A stretch of 64,000 nt of DNA, from contig NZ_MUKU01000009.1 of NCBI RefSeq assembly GCF_002081825.1, positions 114,073-178,072 of the forward strand. The letters are read 5' to 3'. Positions 32,580 through 40,550 of this stretch are shown piece after piece (the first letter of the stretch is position 1; every line of letters begins with the position of its first letter). Both the position numbers and the translations under genes were made by a program. This DNA comes from Chromobacterium haemolyticum. GTDB lineage: Bacteria; Pseudomonadota; Gammaproteobacteria; Burkholderiales; Chromobacteriaceae. Below the pieces are notes generated by a model. It made no database searches, was not told where the DNA came from, and saw only the letters and a list, made by a program, of their open reading frames with translations.

Positions 32580-33413
32580 ATGATGATGGAAACCAAGCTT
32601 CCAGCGGTCTGCGGCATCGGCCTGCGCGCCCCGCATTACCGCGAAGCCCTCGACAGCCGCCCGGACCTGGGCTGGGTGGAAGTGCACAGCGAGAACTTCT
32701 TCGACGGCGGCATGCCTTGGAGCATGCTGCGCGAAGTGGCCGCCTGTTGGCCGCTGTCGCTGCACGGCGTCGGCCTGGGCCTGGGCTCGGCCTCGCGCCC
32801 GGACCCGGCCCATCTTGCCTCGCTCAAGCGGCTGGTGGACGCCGTGCAGCCGGCGGCAGTGTCGGAACACCTGTCCTTCAATCATTCCGAGCGCCGCTTC
32901 GTCAACGATCTGTTGCCCATCCCTTATACCCGCGAATCGTTGGCGGTGATCGCCGGCCACGTCGCGGAAACCCAGGACGCGCTGGGCCGCCCCATCCTGC
33001 TGGAAAACCTGTCCAGCTATCTGGAATTCCCCGGCAACGAGATGCACGAGGGCGAATTCCTCGCGGAACTGGTGCGCCGCACCGGCTGCGGCATCCTGCT
33101 GGACATCAATAATCTCTACGTCAACCGCGTCAATCTGGGCGTGGACACCGACGCGGTGCTGGACGCGCTGCCGCCGGCGGCGATAGGCGAGATCCACCTG
33201 GCCGGCTACAGCGAACGCGAGGGCATGCTGGTGGACACCCACAGCCAGCCGGTGCACGACGGCGTCTGGCAACTGTACCGCGAGGCCATTGCCCGGCTGG
33301 GGCCGCGCCCCACGCTGATCGAATGGGACCTGGAGATTCCGCCGCTGGCCACCTTGCGCGGTGAAGCCGCCAAGGCCCAGGCCATCCTGGAGGCCGCGCA
33401 TGAACTGGTCTGA
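32580..33413 (+). CDS. bufB: MNIO (DUF692) multinuclear iron-dependent peptide-modifying enzyme BufB
   Basis: A 277-aa TIM-barrel enzyme of the DUF692/MNIO family. Metal-binding positions are spread along the chain: SLHGVGLGLGS, VSEHLSFNHSE, LLENLSSYLEF, LLDINNLYVN, EIHLAGYSE, DTHSQPVHDGVW and IEWDLE. In characterised systems these enzymes use a multi-iron centre and oxygen to remodel cysteines of a precursor peptide, here expected to be the two DUF2282 peptides. Three ATG codons occur in a row (32580, 32583, 32586) after GAGG. The end overlaps bufC by 14 bp. Confidence 0.9.
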   Translation: MMMETKLPAVCGIGLRAPHYREALDSRPDLGWVEVHSENFFDGGMPWSMLREVAACWPLSLHGVGLGLGSASRPDPAHLASLKRLVDAVQPAAVSEHLSFNHSERRFVNDLLPIPYTRESLAVIAGHVAETQDALGRPILLENLSSYLEFPGNEMHEGEFLAELVRRTGCGILLDINNLYVNRVNLGVDTDAVLDALPPAAIGEIHLAGYSEREGMLVDTHSQPVHDGVWQLYREAIARLGPRPTLIEWDLEIPPLATLRGEAAKAQAILEAAHELV

Positions 33414-34149
33414 TTGGCAGGCGGAACTGCTGGAGCGGATCGCCGATCCGTCTCTCTCGGCGGAAGCGGCCTCGGCGCTGAACCCGGCCGGACTCGCGGT
33501 CTACCGCAACAACTACCGGGTGGGCTTGATCGACACCCTGGCCTTTATTTACCCGGTCTGCCGCCAACTGGTGGGCGAGGACTTCTTCACCGGACTGGCC
33601 CGCGTCTTCATCGGCGGCCACCCGTCGCACAGCGGCAATCTGCATCTGTACGGCGCCGCCTTCGGCGACTTCGTCGCCGGCTTCGAACACGCCCGCGAGC
33701 TGCCCTATCTGGCGGACGTCGCGCGGCTGGAATGGCGGGTTCACCGCGCCTACTACGCCGCCGACGCGGCACCGGCCGACAGCGCCGCGCTGGCCGCCTT
33801 CCCGCAACAGTGCTGGGGCGAACTCAAGCTGCGGCCGCTGCCCGATGTCGCCGCCCTGCTCAGCCCTTGGCCGGCGGCGTCGATCTGGCTGGCCCACCAG
33901 CGCCAACCGGTGGAACTGAACGTGGACCTGCACAGCCAGCCGGAGGCGATGCTGATCTACCGCCTACAAGGCCGGGCTCAGGTCGACATCGTCGGCGCCG
34001 GCCTGGCCGCGCTGCTGCAAGCCTTCCTCGACGGCGCGACGCTGGAAAACGCGGTGGAACAGGCACTGGCCGCCGAAGCGGGCTTCGACCTGCAAGCCGG
34101 CCTGCTGCGGCTGTTCCAGCAGCGCCTGATCCAAGACGTCACACTGTAA
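33400..34149 (+). CDS. bufC: DUF2063 peptide-recognition partner BufC
   Basis: A 249-aa protein with the DUF2063 N-terminal half (GLAVYRNNYRVGLIDTLAFIYPVCRQLVGEDFFTGLARVFI, ending near YLADVARLEWRVHRAYY) and a second domain containing QPVELNVDLHSQPEAMLIYR. Partner proteins of this type bind the precursor and present it to the MNIO enzyme. ATG at 33400 lies inside bufB; the few codons before it lack a ribosome site. Translational coupling with bufB supports a complex. Confidence 0.88.
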   Translation: MNWSDWQAELLERIADPSLSAEAASALNPAGLAVYRNNYRVGLIDTLAFIYPVCRQLVGEDFFTGLARVFIGGHPSHSGNLHLYGAAFGDFVAGFEHARELPYLADVARLEWRVHRAYYAADAAPADSAALAAFPQQCWGELKLRPLPDVAALLSPWPAASIWLAHQRQPVELNVDLHSQPEAMLIYRLQGRAQVDIVGAGLAALLQAFLDGATLENAVEQALAAEAGFDLQAGLLRLFQQRLIQDVTL

Positions 34150-34166
34150 ACACGCTTAAACCCTAA

Positions 34167-34309
34167 GAGCCTGTTCACGATCTCGCGAGCAAGAGCGAGA
34201 CAAGGCGAAAACAAGCGAAAAAGCGGAATGTACAAGTGGTACATGAGCATTTTGAGCTTGCACTCACCGTGCGACGTTTCACGAAGCGCAGCAGATCGTA
34301 AACAGGTTC
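34167..34309 (-). repeat. Family A palindromic element, copy A10
   Basis: A 143-bp copy with core TGTACAAGTGGTACA, flanked by TAA on both sides (34164-34166 and 34310-34312). It starts 17 bp after the bufC stop and separates bufC from the DoxX gene. Confidence 0.9.
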
Positions 34310-34415
34310 TAAGCACCGAATCTCATCCAAGCTTGCGGGCATGGAGGGGGAACGCACGCCCGCGGCTTGCCATGCACCGCCGCTGAACCATACTCAACAC
34401 ACAGGAGATACCGCC

Positions 34416-34886
34416 ATGAACCCCTTGACCTGCTCCCGCCTCAACGCGCCCTACCGCTGGCTGATCCGCGGCGGCGATCTGCTGCAGCCGCTGCTCTTGC
34501 TGCTGTTCCGGCTGTGGATCGCCAATGTGTTCTTCAAGTCCGGCCTGACCAAGATAGACGACTGGGACACCACCATTCTGTTGTTCACCGAGGAATACCA
34601 CGTGCCGCTGCTGCCGCCCGCCATCGCCGCGGCCTTGGCCGCTGCCGGCGAACTGGGCCTGTCCGCGCTGCTGGCGCTGGGCCTGGGCGCGCGCTTCGCC
34701 GCCGCCGGCCTGTTCATCCTCAACGCGGTGGCGGTAATCAGCTACCCCGGCCTGACCGAAGCCACGCGCGAATTCCATTACTACTGGGGCATGCTGATCG
34801 CCGTGGTGTTCGCCTTCGGCCCCGGCCTGCTGTCCGTGGACGCGCCACTGCGGCGCTGGGCCGAACGCTGCGCGGCGCGGGACTGA
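34416..34886 (+). CDS. DoxX family membrane protein of the buf operon
   Basis: A 156-aa inner-membrane protein with four hydrophobic helices. It has the DoxX pattern LLLFRLWIANVFFKSGLTKIDDW and a helix around PAIAAALAAAGELGLSALLALGLGARF. DoxX members commonly accompany DUF692/DUF2063 genes; their exact role is unclear, possibly quinone-linked electron transfer (inference). AGGAGAT precedes the ATG at 34416; upstream in-frame codons have no ribosome site. A palindromic element lies between it and bufC. Confidence 0.85.
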   Translation: MNPLTCSRLNAPYRWLIRGGDLLQPLLLLLFRLWIANVFFKSGLTKIDDWDTTILLFTEEYHVPLLPPAIAAALAAAGELGLSALLALGLGARFAAAGLFILNAVAVISYPGLTEATREFHYYWGMLIAVVFAFGPGLLSVDAPLRRWAERCAARD

Positions 34887-34946
34887 ACCAGCTACCGGCG
34901 CGGCGTGGCATAATGCCCGTTCCGACACGCATTGACCCGCCACGCC

Positions 34947-35795
34947 ATGAGCCTCGCCTACACCCTGGTGATCCAAGCCGACGCGCTGGACCCCCATCAT
35001 CTGCATGAACTGGCCCACCTCGCCGAGGCCACCCATATGGACCATCCCAGCCCCAGCGTGGCGCGCCTGCGCGGCGCGGCGCCGGCGCAACGGACCGCGG
35101 CGCTGGCGCTGTGCGAGCAATGGGGCTACGACGGCGCCTATGTCGAAGCCGGCCGCAGCTTCGCCGATTTCGGCCTGCTGGTGTCGGATATGGACTCCAC
35201 GCTGATCACCATCGAGTGCATAGACGAAATCGCCGACATGAACGGCCTCAAGCCTCAGGTGGCGGCCATCACCGAGCGCTCGATGCATGGCGAACTGGAC
35301 TTCGCCGCCTCGCTGACGGAGCGGGTGGCGCTGCTGCGCGGGCTGCCGGAAAGCGCGCTGGAACAGGTCTATCGTGAAAGAGTCAGATTGATGCCGGGCG
35401 CCGAGGCCTTGCTGGCCGCCTGCAAACGCCACGGCGTCAAATTCATGCTGGTGTCCGGCGGCTTTACCTTCTTCACCGACAGACTGAAAGCCGAGCTGGG
35501 CCTGGACTACGCCTTCGCCAATCAGTTGGAAGTGGAAAACGGCGCCTTGACCGGCCGGGTGCGCGGCCCCATCGTCGACGCCGCCGCCAAGAAGCGCTTG
35601 CTGATCCAGCAGCGCGAGGCGCTGGGACTGAAGCCGGAGCAGGTGCTGGCGATGGGCGACGGCGCCAACGACTTGCAGATGCTGGCCGAAGCCGGCGTCG
35701 GCATCGCCGTGCACGCCAAGCCGGTGGTGCGCGCCCAGGCCGACATCGCCGTCAATCACGGCGGCTTGGACCGCATCCTGAACCTGTATCACTGA
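34947..35795 (+). CDS. serB: Phosphoserine phosphatase SerB
   Basis: A 282-aa HAD-family phosphatase for the last step of L-serine synthesis. An N-terminal ACT-like domain (about 1-75) is followed by DMDST (nucleophile D81, acid D83), MLVSGGFTFFTDRL (motif II serine) and MGDGANDLQMLAEAG (motif IV aspartates). The ATG at 34947 is preferred over an in-frame TTG at 34932, though neither has a clear ribosome site. Confidence 0.94.
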   Translation: MSLAYTLVIQADALDPHHLHELAHLAEATHMDHPSPSVARLRGAAPAQRTAALALCEQWGYDGAYVEAGRSFADFGLLVSDMDSTLITIECIDEIADMNGLKPQVAAITERSMHGELDFAASLTERVALLRGLPESALEQVYRERVRLMPGAEALLAACKRHGVKFMLVSGGFTFFTDRLKAELGLDYAFANQLEVENGALTGRVRGPIVDAAAKKRLLIQQREALGLKPEQVLAMGDGANDLQMLAEAGVGIAVHAKPVVRAQADIAVNHGGLDRILNLYH

Positions 35796-35820
35796 ACGGC
35801 CACGCCGCGGGAGCCGACCG

Positions 35821-36333
35821 ATGAGCTTATTTCCTGAACTGGACAGCGCCAGCTTCGACGCCGAATTGCCGTTCTCGGTCCAGCCCCTGCCTGGTGGGAT
35901 CTGCCCGGCGCGCCAAGAGCGTGAAACCCGGCTAGCGCTGCGGGTACTCGCCGCGCCCACCGAAACCCTGCCCGAGGCCGATCCGATGCTGGTCAGGCTG
36001 GAGGCCAAGCTGGACCTGGCGCTGGAAGTGTCGCTGCTGTCCCGCCACCCGGAGCGCCCGCCGCTGACGCCGTGCCGGCTGGGCCTGGACAGCATCGCCT
36101 GGATCTCAGACCACGCCAACCACGGCAGCGAACCGGTGCTGGTCGCCTTATGCCCCAATCCCGATTCCGCGCTGCTGCTCTTCCTCGCCGCCCGCATCAA
36201 CACAGTGACGCCGGGCGAAAACGGCAATTACCTGATCCGCGCCGACATCGCCGGCGCCTTCGACGAAGCCACCCGCCTGCTGTGGGAAAAGTGGGTGTTC
36301 CGCCGCCATCGCAAGGCCATCCTCGAGCGCTGA
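35821..36333 (+). CDS. Conserved protein of unknown function (possibly atypical PilZ-like)
   Basis: A 170-aa cytoplasmic protein starting 25 bp after serB and probably co-transcribed with it. It has no signal peptide or membrane helix. Visible features are a region QERETRLALRVLAAP, a helix-rich middle (MLVRLEAKLDLALEVSLLSRH), the strand pair CRLGLDSIAW and VLVALCPNPDSALLLFLAA, and a basic C-terminal helix WEKWVFRRHRKAILER. The arrangement of an Arg-containing segment before a beta-rich region faintly recalls atypical PilZ domains, but the defining RxxxR and D/NxSxxG motifs are not seen. Confidence 0.5.
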   Translation: MSLFPELDSASFDAELPFSVQPLPGGICPARQERETRLALRVLAAPTETLPEADPMLVRLEAKLDLALEVSLLSRHPERPPLTPCRLGLDSIAWISDHANHGSEPVLVALCPNPDSALLLFLAARINTVTPGENGNYLIRADIAGAFDEATRLLWEKWVFRRHRKAILER

Positions 36334-36454
36334 GCCCGAGAACCCAAGCACCGGAAAATCCCCCATCGCCAAGGAAACACGCTGAAACACGCGGACACGG
36401 CCTGCGCTCTGATCCCGCGTTCTGCTACGTGCTTCCGTGGCGAGTCAGCCTTGC

Positions 36455-37537
36455 CTAAGCCTTGCCCTCGCGCGGAAAGGCGATCAAATGATCCAACTCC
36501 AGCCGGATGCCTATCGCCTCACCCACCGCGTGGTCGTGATGGCTGGGCACCTGGGCCAGCACCCGCTGGCCGGACGGCAGCGCCAGCGTGTAATGGAACT
36601 CCGCGCCGCGGAACACCTTGGCGCAGACCAGGGCCCGCGTCGGACTGGCGTCGTCGTGCTGCACATCGTCGGGCCGCACCAGCACGTCCACCTCGTCCCC
36701 TGTCTCGAACTGCAAGGGCACGATGCCGCAGAATTCGCCTATCTCCAACGCCACGCAACGCGGCCCGGTCACCTTGCCGGCCAGGAACACGCCCTGGCCG
36801 ATGAAGTCGGCGACGTAGCGGGTGGCCGGCTCGTGATAAAGCCGGTATGGCGCGTCCCACTGCAATAGCCGGCCCTGCTGCATCACCCCGACGCGGTCGG
36901 CGATGGCGAAGGCCTCGTGCTGATCATGGGTCACCATGATGGCGGTGGCGCCCTGGCTTTTCAGTATCTCGCGCACCTCGCGCGACAGGCGTTCGCGCAA
37001 ATCCACGTCCAGATTGGAAAACGGCTCGTCCAGCAACAGCAGGCTGGGCTTGGGCGCCAAGGCGCGCGCCAGCGCCACCCGCTGCTGCTGGCCGCCGGAC
37101 AGCTCGTGCGGGTAACGCCGCGCCCACTCCGCCAGGCCCACCACCTCCAACACCTCCAGCACCCGCGCCGCGCGCTGGGCCTTGGGCAAGGCGTCCAGGC
37201 CGAAGCCGACGTTGCCGGCCACGGTCAGGTGCGGGAACAGCGCGTAGTCCTGGAACACCATGCCGATCCGGCGCTGATGCGCCGGAACCTGTTCGCGGAT
37301 AGAACTGATCACTTCTCCGTTGAGCCGGATCTCCCCGCCCAGCAGGCTCTCGAAACCGGCAATGCAGCGCAACACCGTGGTTTTACCGCAGCCGGAGCTG
37401 CCCAACAGGCAAGCGATCTCGCCCGCCCGCAATTCGAAACTCATATTGTCGACCACGCGGGTCTCGCCGTACTTCTGGCTGACCAGGTCGAACTCCAGCA
37501 AAGCTTGCCTATCCATACGCTTCATCTCAGACCGCAT
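36455..37537 (-). CDS. fbpC: Ferric iron ABC transporter ATP-binding protein (FbpC type)
   Basis: A 360-aa ABC ATPase with Walker A GSSGCGKT, Q-loop FQDYALFPHL, signature ELSGGQQQ, Walker B LLLLDEPFSNLD and switch His in VTHDQHE. A C-terminal TOBE-like regulatory domain follows (about 240-350, including VDVLVRPDDVQHDD). This length and domain are typical of FbpC. The N-terminus overlaps the permease by 11 bp. It energises import of ferric iron with the two upstream genes. The 120-bp gap to the preceding convergent gene shows no gene. Confidence 0.88.
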   Translation of the reverse strand: MRSEMKRMDRQALLEFDLVSQKYGETRVVDNMSFELRAGEIACLLGSSGCGKTTVLRCIAGFESLLGGEIRLNGEVISSIREQVPAHQRRIGMVFQDYALFPHLTVAGNVGFGLDALPKAQRAARVLEVLEVVGLAEWARRYPHELSGGQQQRVALARALAPKPSLLLLDEPFSNLDVDLRERLSREVREILKSQGATAIMVTHDQHEAFAIADRVGVMQQGRLLQWDAPYRLYHEPATRYVADFIGQGVFLAGKVTGPRCVALEIGEFCGIVPLQFETGDEVDVLVRPDDVQHDDASPTRALVCAKVFRGAEFHYTLALPSGQRVLAQVPSHHDHAVGEAIGIRLELDHLIAFPREGKA

Positions 37538-39173
37538 CCTTCTGCCGCGACAGTACCCATACCGGCAACAAGCCGGCCAGCACGATGGCCACCGCCGGCA
37601 GAGCCGCGCGCTCCCATTCGCCCTCGGTCGTCAAATTGAAAATTCTCACCGCCAGCGTGTCCCAGCCGTAAGGCCGGGTCATCAAGGTAATCGGCATCTC
37701 CTTCATCACATCGACGAACACCATCAGCGCCGCGGTGAACAGGCCGCCGCGCAGCAGCGGCAGATGCAGGCGCGCCAGCAGGCGCAAGCCGCTGTAGCCC
37801 ATATTGCGCGCCGCCTCCTCCTGGCTGCTGCTGATGCGATGCATGGCCGCGTCCACCGCGGAATGCCCCACGGCCAGGAAGCGCGCCACATAGGCCAGCA
37901 TCAGCACCAGCAAAGTGCCCTTGATCACCGCGCTGGCGTCCGCCGCCAGCCAGGGGCGCAGCCAGTCCAGCAGCAGATTGTCGAACCAGGCCACCGGCAC
38001 GAACACCCCCACCGCCAACACCGTGCCCGGCACCGCGTAGCCCAGGGTCGCCAGCCGGCTCCACAAGCGGGTCCAGCGCGTCGGATCGCGCCGCGTCGCG
38101 TAACTCAACAGCAGGGCGATGAAGGCCACCAGAACAGCGGCCAGCGAGGCCAGCAGCAGCGAGTTGGCCACATGGCCGAAAAAGTCCGCGTCCAGGTCCT
38201 CGGCCAGGTGGGCGCCGGCCCAAACCAGCAGCTGGCCGAAGGGCAAGACGAAGGCCAGCGCCAGCACCAGCGAGCAGGCGGCGGCGGCCAGCCAGCCGGC
38301 CGCGCCTTCCAGCCGCAAGCGCGGCGGCGGCGCCGCCTTGCCGGCCTGAGTATAGGCGCGCCGCCCACGCGAACGCTGCTCCAGCCACAGCAGCAGCAAG
38401 ACCATCAACACCAGCAAGGACGCCAGTTGCTTGGCCGCCGGCAAGGAAAACAGGCTGAACCAGGCCTTGTAGATGGCCGAGGTGAAGGCGTCGAAATTGA
38501 AAATGGCCACAGTGCCGAAATCCGCCAGCGTTTCCATCAGCGCCAGCATCAGGCCGCCGGCGATCCACGGCCGCGCCATCGGCAGCGCCACGCGGCGGAA
38601 GCCCTGCCAGCGCGACAGGCCCAGCGATTGCCCCACTTCCAGCGCGCGCCGGCCCATGGTGGCGAAGGCGTTGCGCGCCAGCAGGTAGACATAGGGATAA
38701 AAAGCCAGCGACATCACCAGGATCACGCCCGGCGTGGAACGGATATTGGGCACCCAGGACGAATCGCCGAAACGCTCGCGCAGCCAGGTCTGCACAGGTC
38801 CGGTGAAATCGAACAGGCCCAGTTGCGAAAACGCCAGCACATAGGCCGGCATCGCCAGCGGCAGCATCAACGCCCAGTGGAAGAAACGGCGGCCGGGAAA
38901 ATCGTGCACCGCGGTCAGCCAGGCCAGCGGCACGCCCAGCAGCAGCACGCCGGCGCCGACGCCGCCTATCAGATACACGGTGTTGAGCAGCAGCTCCGGC
39001 AGCGTGTAATCGTACAAATGCCGCCACACCTCCCAATCCGGTGCCAGCAGCGACCATAAAATCACCAGCAAGGGCGCGACGGTCAGCAGGCTGACGCCAA
39101 AGGCCAGGCCGCGCCAAGGCGACAGAGAACGGATCATCGGCGGAGAAACCATGTCAAAAACGCGGGGAAACAA
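37527..39173 (-). CDS. fbpB: Ferric iron ABC transporter permease (FbpB type, fused double permease)
   Basis: A 548-aa membrane protein made of two homologous permease halves with about 12 helices. Each half carries an EAA loop (ALEVGQSLGLSRWQGFRRVALPMARP and SQEEAARNMGYSGLRLLARLHLPLLR) that contacts the ATPase. This is the normal FbpB architecture. The annotated start (MFPRVFDMVSPPMIRSL) contains later ATGs at residues 8 and 13 that could be used. It overlaps fbpC and lies 72 bp after fbpA. Confidence 0.88.
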   Translation of the reverse strand: MFPRVFDMVSPPMIRSLSPWRGLAFGVSLLTVAPLLVILWSLLAPDWEVWRHLYDYTLPELLLNTVYLIGGVGAGVLLLGVPLAWLTAVHDFPGRRFFHWALMLPLAMPAYVLAFSQLGLFDFTGPVQTWLRERFGDSSWVPNIRSTPGVILVMSLAFYPYVYLLARNAFATMGRRALEVGQSLGLSRWQGFRRVALPMARPWIAGGLMLALMETLADFGTVAIFNFDAFTSAIYKAWFSLFSLPAAKQLASLLVLMVLLLLWLEQRSRGRRAYTQAGKAAPPPRLRLEGAAGWLAAAACSLVLALAFVLPFGQLLVWAGAHLAEDLDADFFGHVANSLLLASLAAVLVAFIALLLSYATRRDPTRWTRLWSRLATLGYAVPGTVLAVGVFVPVAWFDNLLLDWLRPWLAADASAVIKGTLLVLMLAYVARFLAVGHSAVDAAMHRISSSQEEAARNMGYSGLRLLARLHLPLLRGGLFTAALMVFVDVMKEMPITLMTRPYGWDTLAVRIFNLTTEGEWERAALPAVAIVLAGLLPVWVLSRQKDAV

Positions 39174-39180
39174 GCAAAGA

Positions 39181-39213
39181 CAGCCTGCCGGGGCTTTGGT
39201 GCCCGACAGGCTG
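39181..39213 (-). terminator. Intercistronic hairpin between fbpA and fbpB
   Basis: CAGCCTG-C-CGGG pairs with CCCG-A-CAGGCTG, a long hairpin with one mismatch. It is followed on the minus strand by TCTTTGC rather than a full T-run. Such hairpins after binding-protein genes usually protect that mRNA or partly terminate, giving more binding protein than permease. Confidence 0.6.
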
Positions 39214-39245
39214 TAAATAAATGCGGACAGGCTGCCCGCCGCGGC

Positions 39246-40238
39246 TTATTTGTAGCCGACGCGGTCCATCAGCTTCACCGCTTCCGCCTGGCGCGAACCG
39301 GCGTTGGCGACATTGATGTAGCTGTGCTTGAAATCGCCCCAGGCGGCCACGCGCGCGTCAGGCTTGACCTTGGGATTGACCGGGAACTCCATGTTCACGT
39401 CGGCGAACATATTCTGCGCCTTGGCGCTGGACAGCCATTCCAGGAACTTCAGCGCGCCCTTTTCGTTCTTGGCGTACTTGACCACGCCGGCGCCGGAAAT
39501 GTTCACATGGGCGCCCTTGCCCGCCTGGTCGGCCCAGAAGATGCCCACCGGCAGGTTCGGCGATTTTTCCATCAGCCGGCCGTAGTAATAGGTGTTGGCG
39601 ATGCCCACTTCGCACTGGCCGGCGGCGATGGCCTCTAGCATCTTGGTGTCGTCCGGGAATTCGCGGGTGGCCAGATTATCCACCCAGCCCTTGACCACTT
39701 TCTCCGTCTTCACCGGGCCCAGATCGGACAACATCATCGCCACCAGCGACTGGTTGTAGACCTTCTTGGACGTGCGCAGGCACAGCTTGCCCTTCCACTT
39801 GGGATCGGCCAGGTCGGCGTAGCTGGACAACTGGCCCGGCTTCACTTTCTGGGTGTTGTAGAAAATGGTGCGCGCGCGGATGGACAGGCCGTACCACTCA
39901 TGGCCGGGGTCGCGCAGATAAGACGGAATGTTGGCGTCCAACAGCGGCGACTTCACCGGCTTGAACAAGCCCATCTTGGAAGCCTGCCACAGATTGCCGG
40001 CATCCACGGTCAATAGCAGATCCGCCGGGCTGTTGCTGCCCTCGGCGCGCAGGCGCTCCATCAGCGGGCCTTCCTTGTCCGACACCAGCTTGATGTTGAC
40101 GCCGGTTTCCTTCTTGTAAACCTCGATGATGGGTTTGAGCAGTTGCTCGGCGCGAGCGCTGTAAACCACTACGTCTTCCGCCACGGCGTGACCGGCGAAC
40201 CCCGCCAGAACGGCGGCAAGCATCAAGTGCGTTTTCAA
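39246..40238 (-). CDS. fbpA: Ferric iron-binding periplasmic protein (FbpA type)
   Basis: A 330-aa periplasmic binding protein. Signal peptide [20 protein letters not shown] is followed by [36 protein letters not shown] and the iron-binding tyrosines in [10 protein letters not shown]. It captures ferric iron in the periplasm. The start appears to be TTG at 40238: AGGGGA lies just upstream, and this start gives the signal peptide its positive charge. The ATG at 40223 would leave an uncharged, short signal. A palindromic element sits 49 bp upstream, between the start and a probable Fur box. Confidence 0.88.
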   Translation of the reverse strand: MKTHLMLAAVLAGFAGHAVAEDVVVYSARAEQLLKPIIEVYKKETGVNIKLVSDKEGPLMERLRAEGSNSPADLLLTVDAGNLWQASKMGLFKPVKSPLLDANIPSYLRDPGHEWYGLSIRARTIFYNTQKVKPGQLSSYADLADPKWKGKLCLRTSKKVYNQSLVAMMLSDLGPVKTEKVVKGWVDNLATREFPDDTKMLEAIAAGQCEVGIANTYYYGRLMEKSPNLPVGIFWADQAGKGAHVNISGAGVVKYAKNEKGALKFLEWLSSAKAQNMFADVNMEFPVNPKVKPDARVAAWGDFKHSYINVANAGSRQAEAVKLMDRVGYK

Positions 40239-40287
40239 GGTGTGTCCCCTGTTGGGTTGAGCGATAGGAATCAGAGCCTCAATCTAA

Positions 40288-40427
40288 GAGCCTGTTTACG
40301 ATCTGCTGCGCTGCGGCGGTACGGCGTTGAAAACGGCTTCGAAATGCTCATGTACCGTGTGTACATTCCGCTTTCTCAGCCGTTTTCGCCTTGTCTCGCT
40401 CTAGCTCGCAAGATCGTAAACAGACTC
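40288..40427 (+). repeat. Family A palindromic element, copy A11
   Basis: A 140-bp copy with core TGTACCGTGTGTACA, flanked by TAA on both sides (40285-40287 and 40428-40430). It lies in the presumed leader of the fbpABC operon. Confidence 0.9.
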
Positions 40428-40480
40428 TAACAAAAATGAGAATGCTTATCAATCTAACAAACATCCCCGCTTTCGTTTTA
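40428..40480 (-). promoter_or_regulatory. Fur box and promoter for fbpABC
   Basis: TGAGAATGCTTATCA (40437-40451) matches the 7-1-7 Fur core TGATAATNATTATCA at all but two of the fourteen specified positions. On the minus strand it overlaps TTGATA, and TAGAGT lies 17 bp downstream as a weak -10, so Fur with ferrous iron would block the promoter. Transcription would start next to or inside element A11, placing it in the 5' leader. Confidence 0.7.
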
Positions 40481-40483
40481 ATC

Positions 40484-40515
40484 GAAAAAAATAAAAAGAC
40501 CCGCCGCGGCGGATC
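40484..40515 (-). terminator. Rho-independent terminator of phhA
   Basis: On the minus strand GATCCGC-CGCG-GCGGGTC (one G-U pair) is followed by TTTTTATTTTTTT. It insulates phhA from the iron operon downstream. Confidence 0.85.
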
Positions 40516-40550
40516 CTTTTACAGCGTCCGGCGACGATCGCGCCGGGGCC

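Noticed and set aside
1488..40427. Repeats considered as a CRISPR array or ERIC/Correia elements
   Set aside because: Copies are dispersed, palindromic, about 140 bp and flanked by TNA triplets; they lack regular spacers and do not match ERIC or Correia ends as I remember them.
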